A DNA stretch of 33,168 bases from Candidatus Nomurabacteria bacterium RIFCSPHIGHO2_02_40_30 (lineage in GTDB: Bacteria; Patescibacteriota; Minisyncoccia; Phycocordibacterales; UBA9973). The notes under the pieces were generated by a model that worked only from the letters and a program-made list of their open reading frames with translations, searched no databases and had not been told where the DNA came from. Where the stretch lies: assembly GCA_001785445.1 (NCBI GenBank), contig MFTV01000014.1, forward strand, positions 1-33,168. Direction: 5' to 3'. Made by a program: the position numbers and the translations under genes. How positions within the stretch are numbered: the first letter of the stretch is position 1; each line of letters opens with the position of its first letter. This document shows positions 1-5,863 of this stretch, piece by piece.

Positions 1-320
1 GGGGGTCAGGCTCTCACCTCCCCTAGACGTCATAGCCTTGGTAGTCCATTACACTACCAACTAGCTGATATCGCACAGGCCTTTCCCGAAGCGTTAAAAC
101 TTTACTCTTGCGAGACTATCGTGTATTAGTCTACCTTTCGATAGATTATTCACGACTTCGGGGGAAGTTCCTGCGTATTACTACCTCGTTCGCCACTAAA
201 ATTTTGATATCATTGACCTTGATATAATCTCAATCTTTGACGATAAAATTTCCGTTCGACTTGCATGCCTTATCCACGCCGCCAGCGTTCATCCTGAGCT
301 AGGATCAAACTCTAACTAAA
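1..320 (-). rRNA. rrs: 16S ribosomal RNA, 5' part (cut by window edge)
   Basis: The reverse strand reads the universal 16S start AGAGTTTGATCCTAGCTCAG at 313-294, followed by the conserved GATGAACGCTGGCGGCG and the GCATGCAAGTCGAACGG segment. The first nucleotide of the mature RNA should lie near 320, by analogy with E. coli, where this motif starts at base 8. About 320 nt are present and the gene continues beyond position 1. The length to the edge is close to that of E. coli, so no intron is visible in this part. The 3' end with the anti-Shine-Dalgarno is outside the window. Confidence 0.97.
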
Positions 321-541
321 AGTTAAGAACGAAACAAAACAAAAAACAGCAATGTATTTTTGTTTACCCTGTCACTCGCGAGCGACGGGGTTTATATTAT
401 CTCCGTTTAACCCTAGCTCTAAAAATTATTTATTACTACTCAAAAAAACAAACAAGCTTGCACTTGTTCTCGAAAACTATTTGTTTGTCAAAGAGTCTAT
501 AAATTAAAACGTCATTCCCATACAGGGAAAGACGTGGAGAA
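321..541 (-). other. 16S rRNA leader
   Basis: This gene-free stretch is the transcribed leader between the rRNA promoter and the mature 16S 5' end, about 215 nt. It holds a boxA antitermination site, a small inverted repeat (AACAAG/CTTGTT, 451-468) and a GC-rich hairpin at 367-390 (CCCTGTC/GACGGGG arms, one G-T pair). The hairpin may be part of precursor folding; the partner sequence beyond the 16S 3' end is not visible. No coding signal is seen. Confidence 0.7.
485..497 (-). promoter_or_regulatory. boxA antitermination site in the rRNA leader
   Basis: The minus strand reads GACTCTTTGACAA. Its CTCTTTGACA core differs from the E. coli rRNA boxA core CTCTTTAACA at one position. It lies about 40 nt after the predicted transcription start and before the 16S gene, where NusB/S10-dependent boxA elements sit. 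The TTGACA inside it is better read as boxA than as a -35 box, because no -10 box follows at a usable distance. Confidence 0.65.
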
Positions 542-570
542 AGTATATGCCAAGTCATGCTACAAGTCAA
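542..570 (-). promoter_or_regulatory. rRNA operon promoter
   Basis: On the minus strand a -35 box TTGACT (570-565) is separated by exactly 17 bp from a -10 box TATACT (547-542). Each matches five of six consensus bases. Transcription would start near 535, upstream of boxA and the 16S gene. The -35 box abuts the terminator stem of the preceding gene. Confidence 0.75.
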
Positions 571-608
571 GCATTTAAAAGCCCCTATTCAGGGGCTTTT
601 AAATGCTT
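569..608 (-). terminator. Intrinsic terminator, 18-bp stem
   Basis: Perfect inverted repeat: arms 569-586 and 591-608 with the 4-nt loop ATTC. The core is GC-rich (AGCCCC/GGGGCT) with A/T-rich flanks. It lies just after the stop of the minus-strand gene ending at 624 and separates it from the rRNA promoter. The A/T flanks could let it work in both directions. Confidence 0.85.
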
Positions 609-623
609 ATAAACAATATGATT

Positions 624-971
624 TTATTTCTCTGGAGCTTCTTTTTTATACATATCTTCAAGCTCATTTGTTTCTTTGTGACGCTTTAATGCTTCTTCAA
701 TCTTCTCTCGAAGACTTACTATTTTGCCAGCATTTTCCGACTCTTGAGTGGGTATTTCATAACGAGGAGGTGGGGGCGAACTTTTTTCGCGCGTATCTCT
801 TTGTACAGCTGTAATTTTTTCTGCTCTCTCAAGAGCTGCCTTTCGAGCTTCTGGTCCGCCTTTATTTTCAATCTCTTGAAGTTCTTCTTCGGTAAAAGAA
901 AATTTGCCAGCTACTAAAGGTCCCTTGCCTGGCACTTGCTCCGGTTCATTTATGTGTTCTATGCGTGGCAT
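624..971 (-). CDS. Hypothetical charged protein, 115 aa
   Basis: No family recognised. The protein is hydrophilic, without signal peptide or membrane segment. Residues 23-55 are strongly charged and probably helical (FTEEELQEIENKGG and on), a Pro-rich linker follows (SSPPPPRYEIP), and a second charged helix ends the protein (KIVSLREKIEEALKRHKE). This looks like a small partly disordered cytoplasmic protein, perhaps a binding adaptor, but the function is unknown. The start is fixed by a TGATATAAT -10 box ending 6 nt before the ATG, so the mRNA should be leaderless. An 18-bp-stem terminator follows the stop, so it is probably a single-gene transcript. Confidence 0.75.
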   Translation of the reverse strand: MPRIEHINEPEQVPGKGPLVAGKFSFTEEELQEIENKGGPEARKAALERAEKITAVQRDTREKSSPPPPRYEIPTQESENAGKIVSLREKIEEALKRHKETNELEDMYKKEAPEK

Positions 972-977
972 GACTTT

Positions 978-986
978 ATTATATCA
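978..986 (-). promoter_or_regulatory. Extended -10 promoter TGATATAAT, leaderless
   Basis: TGATATAAT on the minus strand (986-978), 6 nt before the ATG at 971. No good -35 box is seen, as expected for an extended -10 promoter. Confidence 0.65.
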
Positions 987-996
987 TCACTTTTAA

Positions 997-1185
997 TTAC
1001 ATCATTGTCTTCGCATCTGCCTCGGACATAAACTTGAACATATTTCCTCCGCAAACAGCGCACGTACCCTTGGCAGAATACCTGCCCTTGTCATTCTTGG
1101 TAACCACTGGATTCGTCATCGTCTGCATGGTCGGCTTCTTATTTGCATCTCTGCACTTCATACACAAAGCTTTTAATTCTGCCAT
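997..1185 (-). CDS. DUF5679-like zinc-ribbon protein, 62 aa
   Basis: A small protein with two CxxC knuckles: CMKC near the N-terminus (residues 8-11) and CAVCGGNMFKF near residue 42, with the intervening KGRYSAKGTCAVCGG segment. The pattern matches the DUF5679 zinc-ribbon family, found mostly in archaea and candidate-phyla bacteria. Four cysteines are placed to bind one zinc. A nucleic-acid or protein binding role is likely by analogy with other zinc ribbons, but no function is established. It has its own extended -10 promoter (1240-1248) and a roughly 47-nt leader that contains a small hairpin, so unlike most neighbours it is not leaderless. Confidence 0.85.
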   Translation of the reverse strand: MAELKALCMKCRDANKKPTMQTMTNPVVTKNDKGRYSAKGTCAVCGGNMFKFMSEADAKTMM

Positions 1186-1239
1186 AAATTTCTTCGATTA
1201 ACCCACGCCTTTGGCGGGGCAAGTTATTAATAGGCAAAC

Positions 1240-1248
1240 ATTATAGCA
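1240..1248 (-). promoter_or_regulatory. Extended -10 promoter TGCTATAAT
   Basis: TGCTATAAT on the minus strand (1248-1240), just after the metK stop. The start should be near 1233. The leader includes a CGCC/GGCG stem with flanking CCC/GGG pairs (1202-1219). Confidence 0.65.
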
Positions 1249-1253
1249 CTTTT

Positions 1254-2189
1254 TTATTGCCAAGGGAAACCTCTACCAAAATGCCCCCATATACAAGTAT
1301 CGGCAAATCTTACTTTGTCCAGCTTTAAATACTCCCGAATGCCCTTTGGACTTAAGTCATAACCTTCAACTTGTTCTTCACTGCCATCAACGATAGCCAC
1401 TGCCATCACAGGCTCGGCCTTGCCTATAGCATATGCAAGCTTGGTAAATACTTCTTTGGCATTTCTTTTTTCTAAAAGCTCCACAGCAATCTTGCGTGCC
1501 ATGTAGGCTCCACTTCTGTCTACCTTTGTATAATCCTTGCCGGAGAAAGAGCCTCCACCTATCGACACCTCTGGCCCATAATTGTCTATGACTAATTTTC
1601 TACCTGATAAACCAGTATCAGAATCAAAGCCACCTTGAATCCACTCGCCTGCCGGATTTATTAAATACTCCTTGGCAGAAATAATTCCTTTTACCAATTT
1701 TAAAAGTTCGTCATTTTTTGTATTTTGAAAACTTGCCACTACTGTAAGAATATCTTTCCCGTCTATTGTTACCTGTACTTTGCCATCATATGGATACACA
1801 TCAAAAATCTTTTTACACAAGTCTCGCGCCAATACATATTCGAGTGGCAGAAATTCTTTCGTTTCACTTGTGGCGTAACCTTTCATTATACCTTGGTCAC
1901 CGGCGCCACCTGTATCTACGCCTCTTGCAATCTCCGGACTCTGCGCTTGAATGTTTGAAATTATTTTATATTCTATTCCAACAATATTTTTTACTAGTTC
2001 TTCAATATTTACTGAAGTGTGCGAAGTCACCTCTCCATTTATAGTTATCAACTTATGTCCACCCATTACTTCCACTGCTACTCGACTTTCTTTGTCCCCC
2101 GCCAAGTACGCGTCGAGAATACTGTCTGCGATAAAGTCGCAGATTTTGTCCGGATGTCTTGATGTAACGAACTCACACGTTTTAATCAT
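1254..2189 (-). CDS. metK: S-adenosylmethionine synthetase, short form
   Basis: Makes S-adenosylmethionine from methionine and ATP in the cytoplasm. Visible family motifs are HPDKICDFIAD at residues 12-22 (ATP site; the usual preceding Gly is Arg), the GGAGDQGIMKGYA signature (canonical GAGDQGLMFGYA), GGGSFSGKDYTKVDRS (phosphate-binding loop) and the C-terminal GHFGR..FPW. At 311 residues it is well below the usual 380-400, with loops trimmed but every motif region present, so it should be active. Expression is controlled by a SAM-I riboswitch directly upstream, which independently supports the identity. The start ATG lies 11 nt after a GAGGAA Shine-Dalgarno that is part of the riboswitch hairpin. 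Confidence 0.97.
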   Translation of the reverse strand: MIKTCEFVTSRHPDKICDFIADSILDAYLAGDKESRVAVEVMGGHKLITINGEVTSHTSVNIEELVKNIVGIEYKIISNIQAQSPEIARGVDTGGAGDQGIMKGYATSETKEFLPLEYVLARDLCKKIFDVYPYDGKVQVTIDGKDILTVVASFQNTKNDELLKLVKGIISAKEYLINPAGEWIQGGFDSDTGLSGRKLVIDNYGPEVSIGGGSFSGKDYTKVDRSGAYMARKIAVELLEKRNAKEVFTKLAYAIGKAEPVMAVAIVDGSEEQVEGYDLSPKGIREYLKLDKVRFADTCIWGHFGRGFPWQ

Positions 2190-2200
2190 ATAAATAAAAA

Positions 2201-2217
2201 TTCCTCATAAAGAGGAA
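2201..2217 (-). terminator. Riboswitch expression platform: terminator / SD-sequestering hairpin
   Basis: On the minus strand TTCCTC (2217-2212), loop TTTAT, GAGGAA (2206-2201), then TTTTTATTT. The right arm is also the only Shine-Dalgarno of metK. The left arm region (2220-2212, TCTTTCCTC) can alternatively pair with GGGGAAAGA (2243-2235) at the 3' side of the aptamer over 9 positions with one wobble. Aptamer folding and this hairpin are therefore mutually dependent. Confidence 0.7.
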
Positions 2218-2230
2218 AGAGTACGGGCTA

Positions 2231-2338
2231 AGTATCTTTCCCCAAATCAATTCAGGGCTGGACTTGGCACCTTCTGTTGTCAGGGTTGCCGGTGGGTCAT
2301 GGAGCCAGTGCTCTCGCCACACTCTCGATAAATATTAA
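2231..2338 (-). ncRNA. SAM-I (S-box) riboswitch aptamer
   Basis: The minus strand shows the S-box consensus in order: TTATCGAGAG at the P1/P2 start, GAGAGCACTGGCTCCATGACCC, CCGGCAACC, AGGTGCCAAGTCCAGCCC, then a small P4 stem (GCCC/GGG) and AAAGATA closing P1. The order and spacing fit SAM-I rather than SAM-II or SAM-III. It lies between an extended -10 promoter and metK, the standard target. SAM binding should reduce metK expression through the hairpin at 2201-2217. Confidence 0.93.
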
Positions 2339-2349
2339 GTTGTGGGGAC

Positions 2350-2358
2350 ATTATAGCA
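2350..2358 (-). promoter_or_regulatory. metK extended -10 promoter TGCTATAAT
   Basis: TGCTATAAT on the minus strand (2358-2350). The start near 2343 is only a few nt before the riboswitch P1 stem. The -35 region is weak. Confidence 0.7.
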
Positions 2359-2367
2359 TACTTCTGC

Positions 2368-2745
2368 TTAAAACCAAATCTCTATAGAGAAATTAAATTC
2401 GGAGCCGTCGTAGAGATTCTCCTCATAACGAATTTCCTTTTTGAGTGGAAGGATATATGTGGCAGAATGCCTGTCGGGAAAAATAGAAGTTACCCATTCG
2501 TTCTTCTTAACCTTGGCCTTCGCATACACGGCGCCCCAGCCGCGCCTTTTTCTCCCCTTCTGCATTTCTTTTATCTTAGCCGATATCCCCTCCGGCACCC
2601 GCGCAAACCGCCATGCGCCAGCATCGCTCCCCTTCGCATGAGTCCCTGCATTCCAAATTATAACTTTACTTTTGAATTTGAAAGTGGTTTTTGCGAAATC
2701 TTTACCAGTTAGTCGTTTTATTTTTATTTTAGAATTTTTTTTCAT
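2368..2745 (-). CDS. DUF1905 domain protein, 125 aa
   Basis: Matches the DUF1905 beta-barrel family: FKFKSKVIIWNAG (residues 23-35), WRFARVPEGISAKIKEM, GRKRRGWGAVYAKAKVKKNEWVTSIFP (the conserved RRGFG..W.TSLFP block), YILPLKKEIRYEENLYDGSEFNFSIEI. DUF1905 proteins are small cytoplasmic proteins of unknown function. The basic N-terminal 20 residues (MKKNSKIKIKRLTGK) are an addition. A 10-bp hairpin (2754-2777) precedes the gene, and no -10 box of the local leaderless type is seen before the ATG, so it may be read through from the gene ending at 2806. A remnant of a second copy lies on the other side of that gene. Confidence 0.88.
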   Translation of the reverse strand: MKKNSKIKIKRLTGKDFAKTTFKFKSKVIIWNAGTHAKGSDAGAWRFARVPEGISAKIKEMQKGRKRRGWGAVYAKAKVKKNEWVTSIFPDRHSATYILPLKKEIRYEENLYDGSEFNFSIEIWF

Positions 2746-2753
2746 AAAACTAC

Positions 2754-2777
2754 TCTGGTATTCTTGAGAATACCAGA
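2754..2777 (-). terminator. Inverted repeat, possible weak terminator
   Basis: Perfect arms TCTGGTATTC (2754-2763) and GAATACCAGA (2768-2777) around the loop TTGA. It lies between the M23-like gene and DUF1905. The minus-strand side is followed by only four T (GTAGTTTTATG), so termination would be partial; it could instead shape the DUF1905 5' region. Confidence 0.5.
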
Positions 2778-2805
2778 ATGTTAAATTAAAACTTGTTAAA
2801 GAATA

Positions 2806-3660
2806 TTAACCCTCTATGGGGTCAAGTTTGATACAGCCGGGAATGGACTCTATTTCATTATATAAGGATGTGTCACCGGCATAATCCTCCCACGCTGTAT
2901 ATAAAGCAATAATCTTCTTTTGCATTTCCTCCTTAATGCTCGGGTCAAAATAGGCAAATGGACAAACATGCTGTGGCACTTGACCCCCTTTTAAAATCCC
3001 CATCTCAACCATACCAAATCCGGCAGGCAATCCTTGAGAAAAATCGCTAACCTCTCCTATTATCTGACCAGCTATTACTTTGTCGCCAACTTTAACCTTT
3101 GGATTTATAATATGTTCCGTCTCATAAATCCATTTTTCCATTTTTCCATTCTCTGTAACCTGAACAGAATAATCTCCACTCCAAAGGACCGGTATGCTAA
3201 CCACTATGCCATCAACCAAAGAACGTGCCGGTGTTCCGAGAGGCAATATAAAAGTTGGTTGCGGGTTATATTTTGCCGGTGAAGCTTCGCTAAATGGTAT
3301 AAAAAAACCATAGCCCATAAATAGCCGGTCGAACTGTAATTTTTCTTTTGTAAAAACAAAGTCGCCAGCACGATTGGTTGCGGAATTATAATAGTCAAGA
3401 TTAACACCAATACTTTTAATAAGTAGCGGGGGTGTATCGGTATTTGTTTTCACGATCACCTTTGGTTGGCTTGTGTTATTCGTGGTAATTGAAGCCTGCT
3501 CTTTCTGTGTTTTTGATATATTTGTTGTAACGCTAGGTTCGGTTTTTTCTATAACTTCTGTAGTAAAGGGAACTTGGACATTTTTTTGTTTCACCAAAAA
3601 AACTCCTCCTATTACCACAACACCAACAACAGCTAATGCTGTATAAATGTTTTTATTCAT
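2806..3660 (-). CDS. Exported M23-like (LytM-fold) protein, probably non-catalytic
   Basis: The protein has 284 residues. Residues 5-25 are a membrane anchor or uncleaved signal (ALAVVGVVVIGGVFLV), followed by a Thr/Ser/Lys-rich linker to about residue 75. The C-terminal part resembles the LytM/M23 barrel: LPLGTPARSLVDGIVVSI (compare GTPV.A..dG.V), YETEHI, VKVGDKVIAGQIIGEVSDF (compare V..Gd.V..Gq.IG..G) and GFGMVEMGI in place of the zinc-binding HxH stretch. The usual first HxxxD and the HxH are not visible, so peptidoglycan hydrolysis is unlikely; it may bind the cell wall or regulate another hydrolase. A TAAAAT -10 box 6 nt before the ATG supports the start. Confidence 0.65.
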   Translation of the reverse strand: MNKNIYTALAVVGVVVIGGVFLVKQKNVQVPFTTEVIEKTEPSVTTNISKTQKEQASITTNNTSQPKVIVKTNTDTPPLLIKSIGVNLDYYNSATNRAGDFVFTKEKLQFDRLFMGYGFFIPFSEASPAKYNPQPTFILPLGTPARSLVDGIVVSIPVLWSGDYSVQVTENGKMEKWIYETEHIINPKVKVGDKVIAGQIIGEVSDFSQGLPAGFGMVEMGILKGGQVPQHVCPFAYFDPSIKEEMQKKIIALYTAWEDYAGDTSLYNEIESIPGCIKLDPIEG

Positions 3661-3666
3661 ATTTAT

Positions 3667-3672
3667 ATTTTA
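3667..3672 (-). promoter_or_regulatory. -10 box TAAAAT, leaderless
   Basis: TAAAAT (3672-3667) ends 6 nt before the ATG at 3660, the same spacing as at other starts in this window. Confidence 0.5.
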
Positions 3673-3685
3673 CCGCTCTTAGCAT

Positions 3686-3766
3686 TTAAATACTATAGAC
3701 ATAATTCCCCGCATTCCAGACAATTACTCTGCTTTTGAATTTGAATTTTGCCTTAGATTTTTTCAT
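3686..3766 (-). pseudogene. DUF1905 gene remnant (N-terminal 21 codons)
   Basis: A 26-codon reading frame encodes MKKSKAKFKFKSRVIVWNAG and then six unrelated residues and a stop. It matches residues 23-35 of the complete DUF1905 protein encoded at 2368-2745 (FKFKSKVIIWNAG), with several synonymous and conservative differences, so it descends from a diverged paralogue rather than a recent copy. The ATG is 3 nt after the stop of the GIY-YIG gene, so it once was the next gene in that operon. The rest of the domain is gone. Confidence 0.75.
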
Positions 3767-3769
3767 TTT

Positions 3770-4606
3770 CTATTTTCTTAAGTTTTCATCAAGAGTATTT
3801 CCTTTATCGTCTTTCCATGCTCCCCATCCATTTGTTGAACGTCCAGCTATGGTATCACTAGCAGCACTTGGGCTAGTAAAAATATGATCTTGAGTAAAGA
3901 TATACGATTTATCGTTAATTTTTTTCAAGATACCGTCCTCGATAAGTCTACTTCGTAAACGTGGTCCACTTCCACCAAAACTTTTCGTTTGTTCAATTCG
4001 AGCTAATGACCCTTTAAAAACCACAAACTCATTAGTGTCTGATATAGTACCTTTTCCAGACCCATCTTTATTTTTTACATCTTCAAAATGATAGGTAACG
4101 GAACTTTTTTTGTTTACTATTTCATCAAAAAGTTTATAACCAAAAAGACCAGTTATGGAACGAACACGATCAAAGTAATCAGAGACAGTTATTTTTTGAG
4201 CTTCAGAAAGTTTATTTTCTTTTGGTATAGTTGAATTAAAAACCTCGTAACGATTTGCACGTTTTGCTAAACTCAAAGAAACACTTTCCAGATATTTTAT
4301 AAGTGCAGCATCAAGTTTACCCACGAATACAAGAGCAGTATTCCACTCATCTATTTCACGATTTGCATCATGAGAAAAAAGTCTATCAACTACATTTTCT
4401 GATTGACCAATATAAGCCTTTGGATGTTCATCCCCCTCACCAAATAAAAAATAAAGCCCCGGCTGTTGAGCATCTTCACGTTGTCGAAAATCTTTTAACT
4501 TTGTCCTAGGAACCACAAAAGCCTTCCCAGACCAAGTATCCATTTCAATAAGTCTAAGACCTTCTGGGTTATCATCTAGTAAAATTACTGTTATTACTCG
4601 TGCCAT
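3770..4606 (-). CDS. GIY-YIG nuclease-fold protein with C-terminal DUF4357
   Basis: The protein has 278 residues. The N-terminal domain carries the GIY-YIG signature as GLYFLF (residues 50-55) and AYIGQSENVVDRLFSH, including the conserved Arg. A Glu in KYLESVSL fits the metal-binding acidic position. The C-terminal part (about 190-270) matches DUF4357: FVVFKGSLARIE, SRLIEDGILK, YIFTQDHIFTSPSAAS, GRSTNGWGAWK. This architecture occurs in bacterial proteins tentatively linked to DNA repair or restriction, without proven targets. It is probably co-transcribed with the DUF167 gene 34 nt upstream; no promoter is seen directly before it. Confidence 0.88.
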   Translation of the reverse strand: MARVITVILLDDNPEGLRLIEMDTWSGKAFVVPRTKLKDFRQREDAQQPGLYFLFGEGDEHPKAYIGQSENVVDRLFSHDANREIDEWNTALVFVGKLDAALIKYLESVSLSLAKRANRYEVFNSTIPKENKLSEAQKITVSDYFDRVRSITGLFGYKLFDEIVNKKSSVTYHFEDVKNKDGSGKGTISDTNEFVVFKGSLARIEQTKSFGGSGPRLRSRLIEDGILKKINDKSYIFTQDHIFTSPSAASDTIAGRSTNGWGAWKDDKGNTLDENLRK

Positions 4607-4640
4607 AACTTATCAATTCTACCCCAACCCACCCCCAAAC

Positions 4641-4862
4641 TCAATCCACCACAATGAGCTTGCTTGGGCTCCGATGCCCATTAACAATACGGACGCGATT
4701 AACCGGAACTTTGAAATACTCTGCCACGAGTTCAAGGACGCGAGTATTTGCCATATTGCGCTCGGCTTTTTCGCGGACGGAGATTTCAAAATGGTCGGGA
4801 GATTTAATTTTGAAAGATTCCTTCCCTACCCCGGTGGTAACCTTTACATGAATGTAGAGCAT
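4641..4862 (-). CDS. DUF167 (YggU-like) family protein
   Basis: A 73-residue protein covering the whole DUF167 fold: YIHVKVTTGVGKESF (first strand pair), FEISVREKAERNMANTRVLELVAEYFKVPVNRVRIVNGHRSPSKLIVV. The conserved A....AN..ll..la..f.v....v.i..G..sr.K pattern is clear. The family is widespread and has no assigned biochemical role. A TGTTAGAAT extended -10 box ending 7 nt before the ATG supports this start and a leaderless mRNA that continues into the GIY-YIG gene. Confidence 0.9.
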   Translation of the reverse strand: MLYIHVKVTTGVGKESFKIKSPDHFEISVREKAERNMANTRVLELVAEYFKVPVNRVRIVNGHRSPSKLIVVD

Positions 4863-4869
4863 GATCTTT

Positions 4870-4878
4870 ATTCTAACA
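4870..4878 (-). promoter_or_regulatory. Extended -10 promoter TGTTAGAAT, leaderless
   Basis: TGTTAGAAT (4878-4870) on the minus strand, 7 nt before the ATG at 4862. It is back to back with the plus-strand promoter at 4900-4928. Confidence 0.55.
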
Positions 4879-4899
4879 TTTAAATGAAATTCTCTAGGC

Positions 4900-4928
4900 T
4901 TGTATCAATACACCTTAAATGATATAAT
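4900..4928 (+). promoter_or_regulatory. Promoter of the Doc toxin-antitoxin pair, leaderless
   Basis: -35 TTGTAT (4900-4905), 17 bp, -10 TATAAT (4923-4928) preceded by TGA (extended -10). The ATG at 4936 follows 7 nt after the -10 box. Confidence 0.7.
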
Positions 4929-4935
4929 TGAGCCT

Positions 4936-5094
4936 ATGAAGAAATTACTTAGAAAAATCTTTAAAAAGAAAGAAAATCCAATCTCCAGACAAAAAGACAT
5001 CAAGCAAACAACTAATGCTGTTTTTGAAGAGTACAAGACAACTTTCAAAGACTTGGCTCGTTATGACAGAGGAGAAAAAATCTCAACCAATTAG
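4936..5094 (+). CDS. Probable antitoxin of the Doc-type toxin
   Basis: A 52-residue protein with a very basic N-terminus (MKKLLRKIFKKKENPISRQK) and a short helical tail (TNAVFEEYKTTFKDLARYDRG). No family is recognised with certainty. It is the first gene under a strong promoter and overlaps the downstream Doc-family gene by 32 nt. This size, order and overlap are typical of an antitoxin that neutralises the Doc toxin and represses the pair. The upstream ATG at 4900 lies in the -35 box and is rejected; the ATG at 4936 fits the leaderless rule seen elsewhere in the window. Confidence 0.6.
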   Translation: MKKLLRKIFKKKENPISRQKDIKQTTNAVFEEYKTTFKDLARYDRGEKISTN

Positions 5095-5506
5095 GCATCT
5101 ATCCAAAGAAGACGTAGCCACTATTTACGGAGTGCTTTTTGAGAGGTTTAAAGAAATTGGAGAACCTATTCCTCCTTTTGAGCATGTCAATAAAAAAGAA
5201 ATAGAAAATCTTGTAGTAATTCCACAAACCAAACACTTCGGTGAAGAGCAATACCCTACCATTGAAGCAAAGGCTGCGATTCTGTTTTATAAAATAAACA
5301 AAGGACACATTTTTCCAAACGGGAATAAGCGTATATCTTTGGCTTGTCTTTTTATCTTTCTTGAATCAAATAATTTTAAATTAAATATTACCCAAGACGA
5401 AGCAACTAAAAAGGCTCTTGAGGTAGCTCAGTCTGACCCGAATGACTTCCAGAGAGTAAAAGAAGAAATTGAATTTTGGATAAGTGGAAACTTAAAGGAA
5501 AAATAA
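5063..5506 (+). CDS. doc: Death-on-curing (Doc/Fic) family toxin
   Basis: The protein has 147 residues. It shows the Fic-fold core with the active-site loop HIFPNGNKR at residues 82-90, matching the Doc form HxFx(D/N)GNKR. The N-terminal IRHLSKEDVATIYGVLFE and the segment IEAKAAILFYKINKG are typical for Doc proteins. Phage P1 Doc phosphorylates EF-Tu; that activity is plausible here but not shown. The start is set at ATG 5063; the longer frame from 5015 would add residues encoded inside the antitoxin gene without family similarity. It forms a toxin-antitoxin pair with the small gene before it. Confidence 0.9.
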   Translation: MTEEKKSQPIRHLSKEDVATIYGVLFERFKEIGEPIPPFEHVNKKEIENLVVIPQTKHFGEEQYPTIEAKAAILFYKINKGHIFPNGNKRISLACLFIFLESNNFKLNITQDEATKKALEVAQSDPNDFQRVKEEIEFWISGNLKEK

Positions 5507-5530
5507 TTTTAGAAAGTGTATACTTACTTT

Positions 5531-5782
5531 ATGCAATACATTTTTTACTTGCCGGCGGTGTTGTTTGTAATTTCCGGTTTGCCCCAGATGATAAAGCTCT
5601 TGAAGACGAAAAGCTCTGGAGACATAAGTATTTCTATGTTCATTATTACTATAGTGGCAATAAGCATAGTCATAATAGATGCTTATATACAAGGTAACAC
5701 CAGCATCCTTGTATCCAACCTAGCCAGTCTTTCTATTGTATCTGTAAATACTTTTTTAATTATCAAATACAGGAAAAAGTGA
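5531..5782 (+). CDS. PQ-loop / SemiSWEET-like small membrane protein
   Basis: About 83 residues with three predicted membrane helices: FYLPAVLFVISG, ISISMFIITIVAISIVIIDAYI, ILVSNLASLSIVSVNTFLII. The first helix ends in GLPQMIKLLKTKSSGDIS, the PQ-loop motif found in SemiSWEET sugar carriers and related proteins, which work as dimers. The substrate cannot be told. An in-frame GTG at 5516 would add MYTYF; neither start has a clear ribosome site. Its TGA stop is also the TG of the next gene's extended -10 box. Confidence 0.82.
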   Translation: MQYIFYLPAVLFVISGLPQMIKLLKTKSSGDISISMFIITIVAISIVIIDAYIQGNTSILVSNLASLSIVSVNTFLIIKYRKK

Positions 5783-5788
5783 TATAAT
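5780..5788 (+). promoter_or_regulatory. Extended -10 promoter TGATATAAT
   Basis: TGATATAAT with a TTATCA -35 candidate 17 bp before TATAAT (5760-5765). Transcription would start near 5796, giving the DUF4382 gene a roughly 70-nt leader, an exception to the leaderless trend. The TGA is also the stop codon of the PQ-loop gene. Confidence 0.6.
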
Positions 5789-5863
5789 AAGCATTAAGCA
5801 TATTGTCTCTTGTCGAAGGAGATTTTATTACTAACTAAAAGTTAATTTAAGTAAACAAAAAAT

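Noticed and set aside
220-228. TGATATAAT on the plus strand
   Set aside because: It lies inside the 16S rRNA gene and leads to no gene. Chance match in a variable region.
308-325. Shared 14-nt TAACTAAAAGTTAA near the 16S 5' end and in the DUF4382 leader (about 5833-5846)
   Set aside because: It is A/T-rich and partly self-complementary. Two occurrences in 33 kb of A/T-rich sequence can be chance.
486-491. TTGACA as a -35 box for the 16S gene
   Set aside because: No -10 box at 16-18 bp. It is part of a good boxA, and a better promoter exists at 542-570.
1725-2193. Plus-strand frames of 77-92 residues over metK
   Set aside because: They are antisense shadows of metK with no family similarity or start signals.
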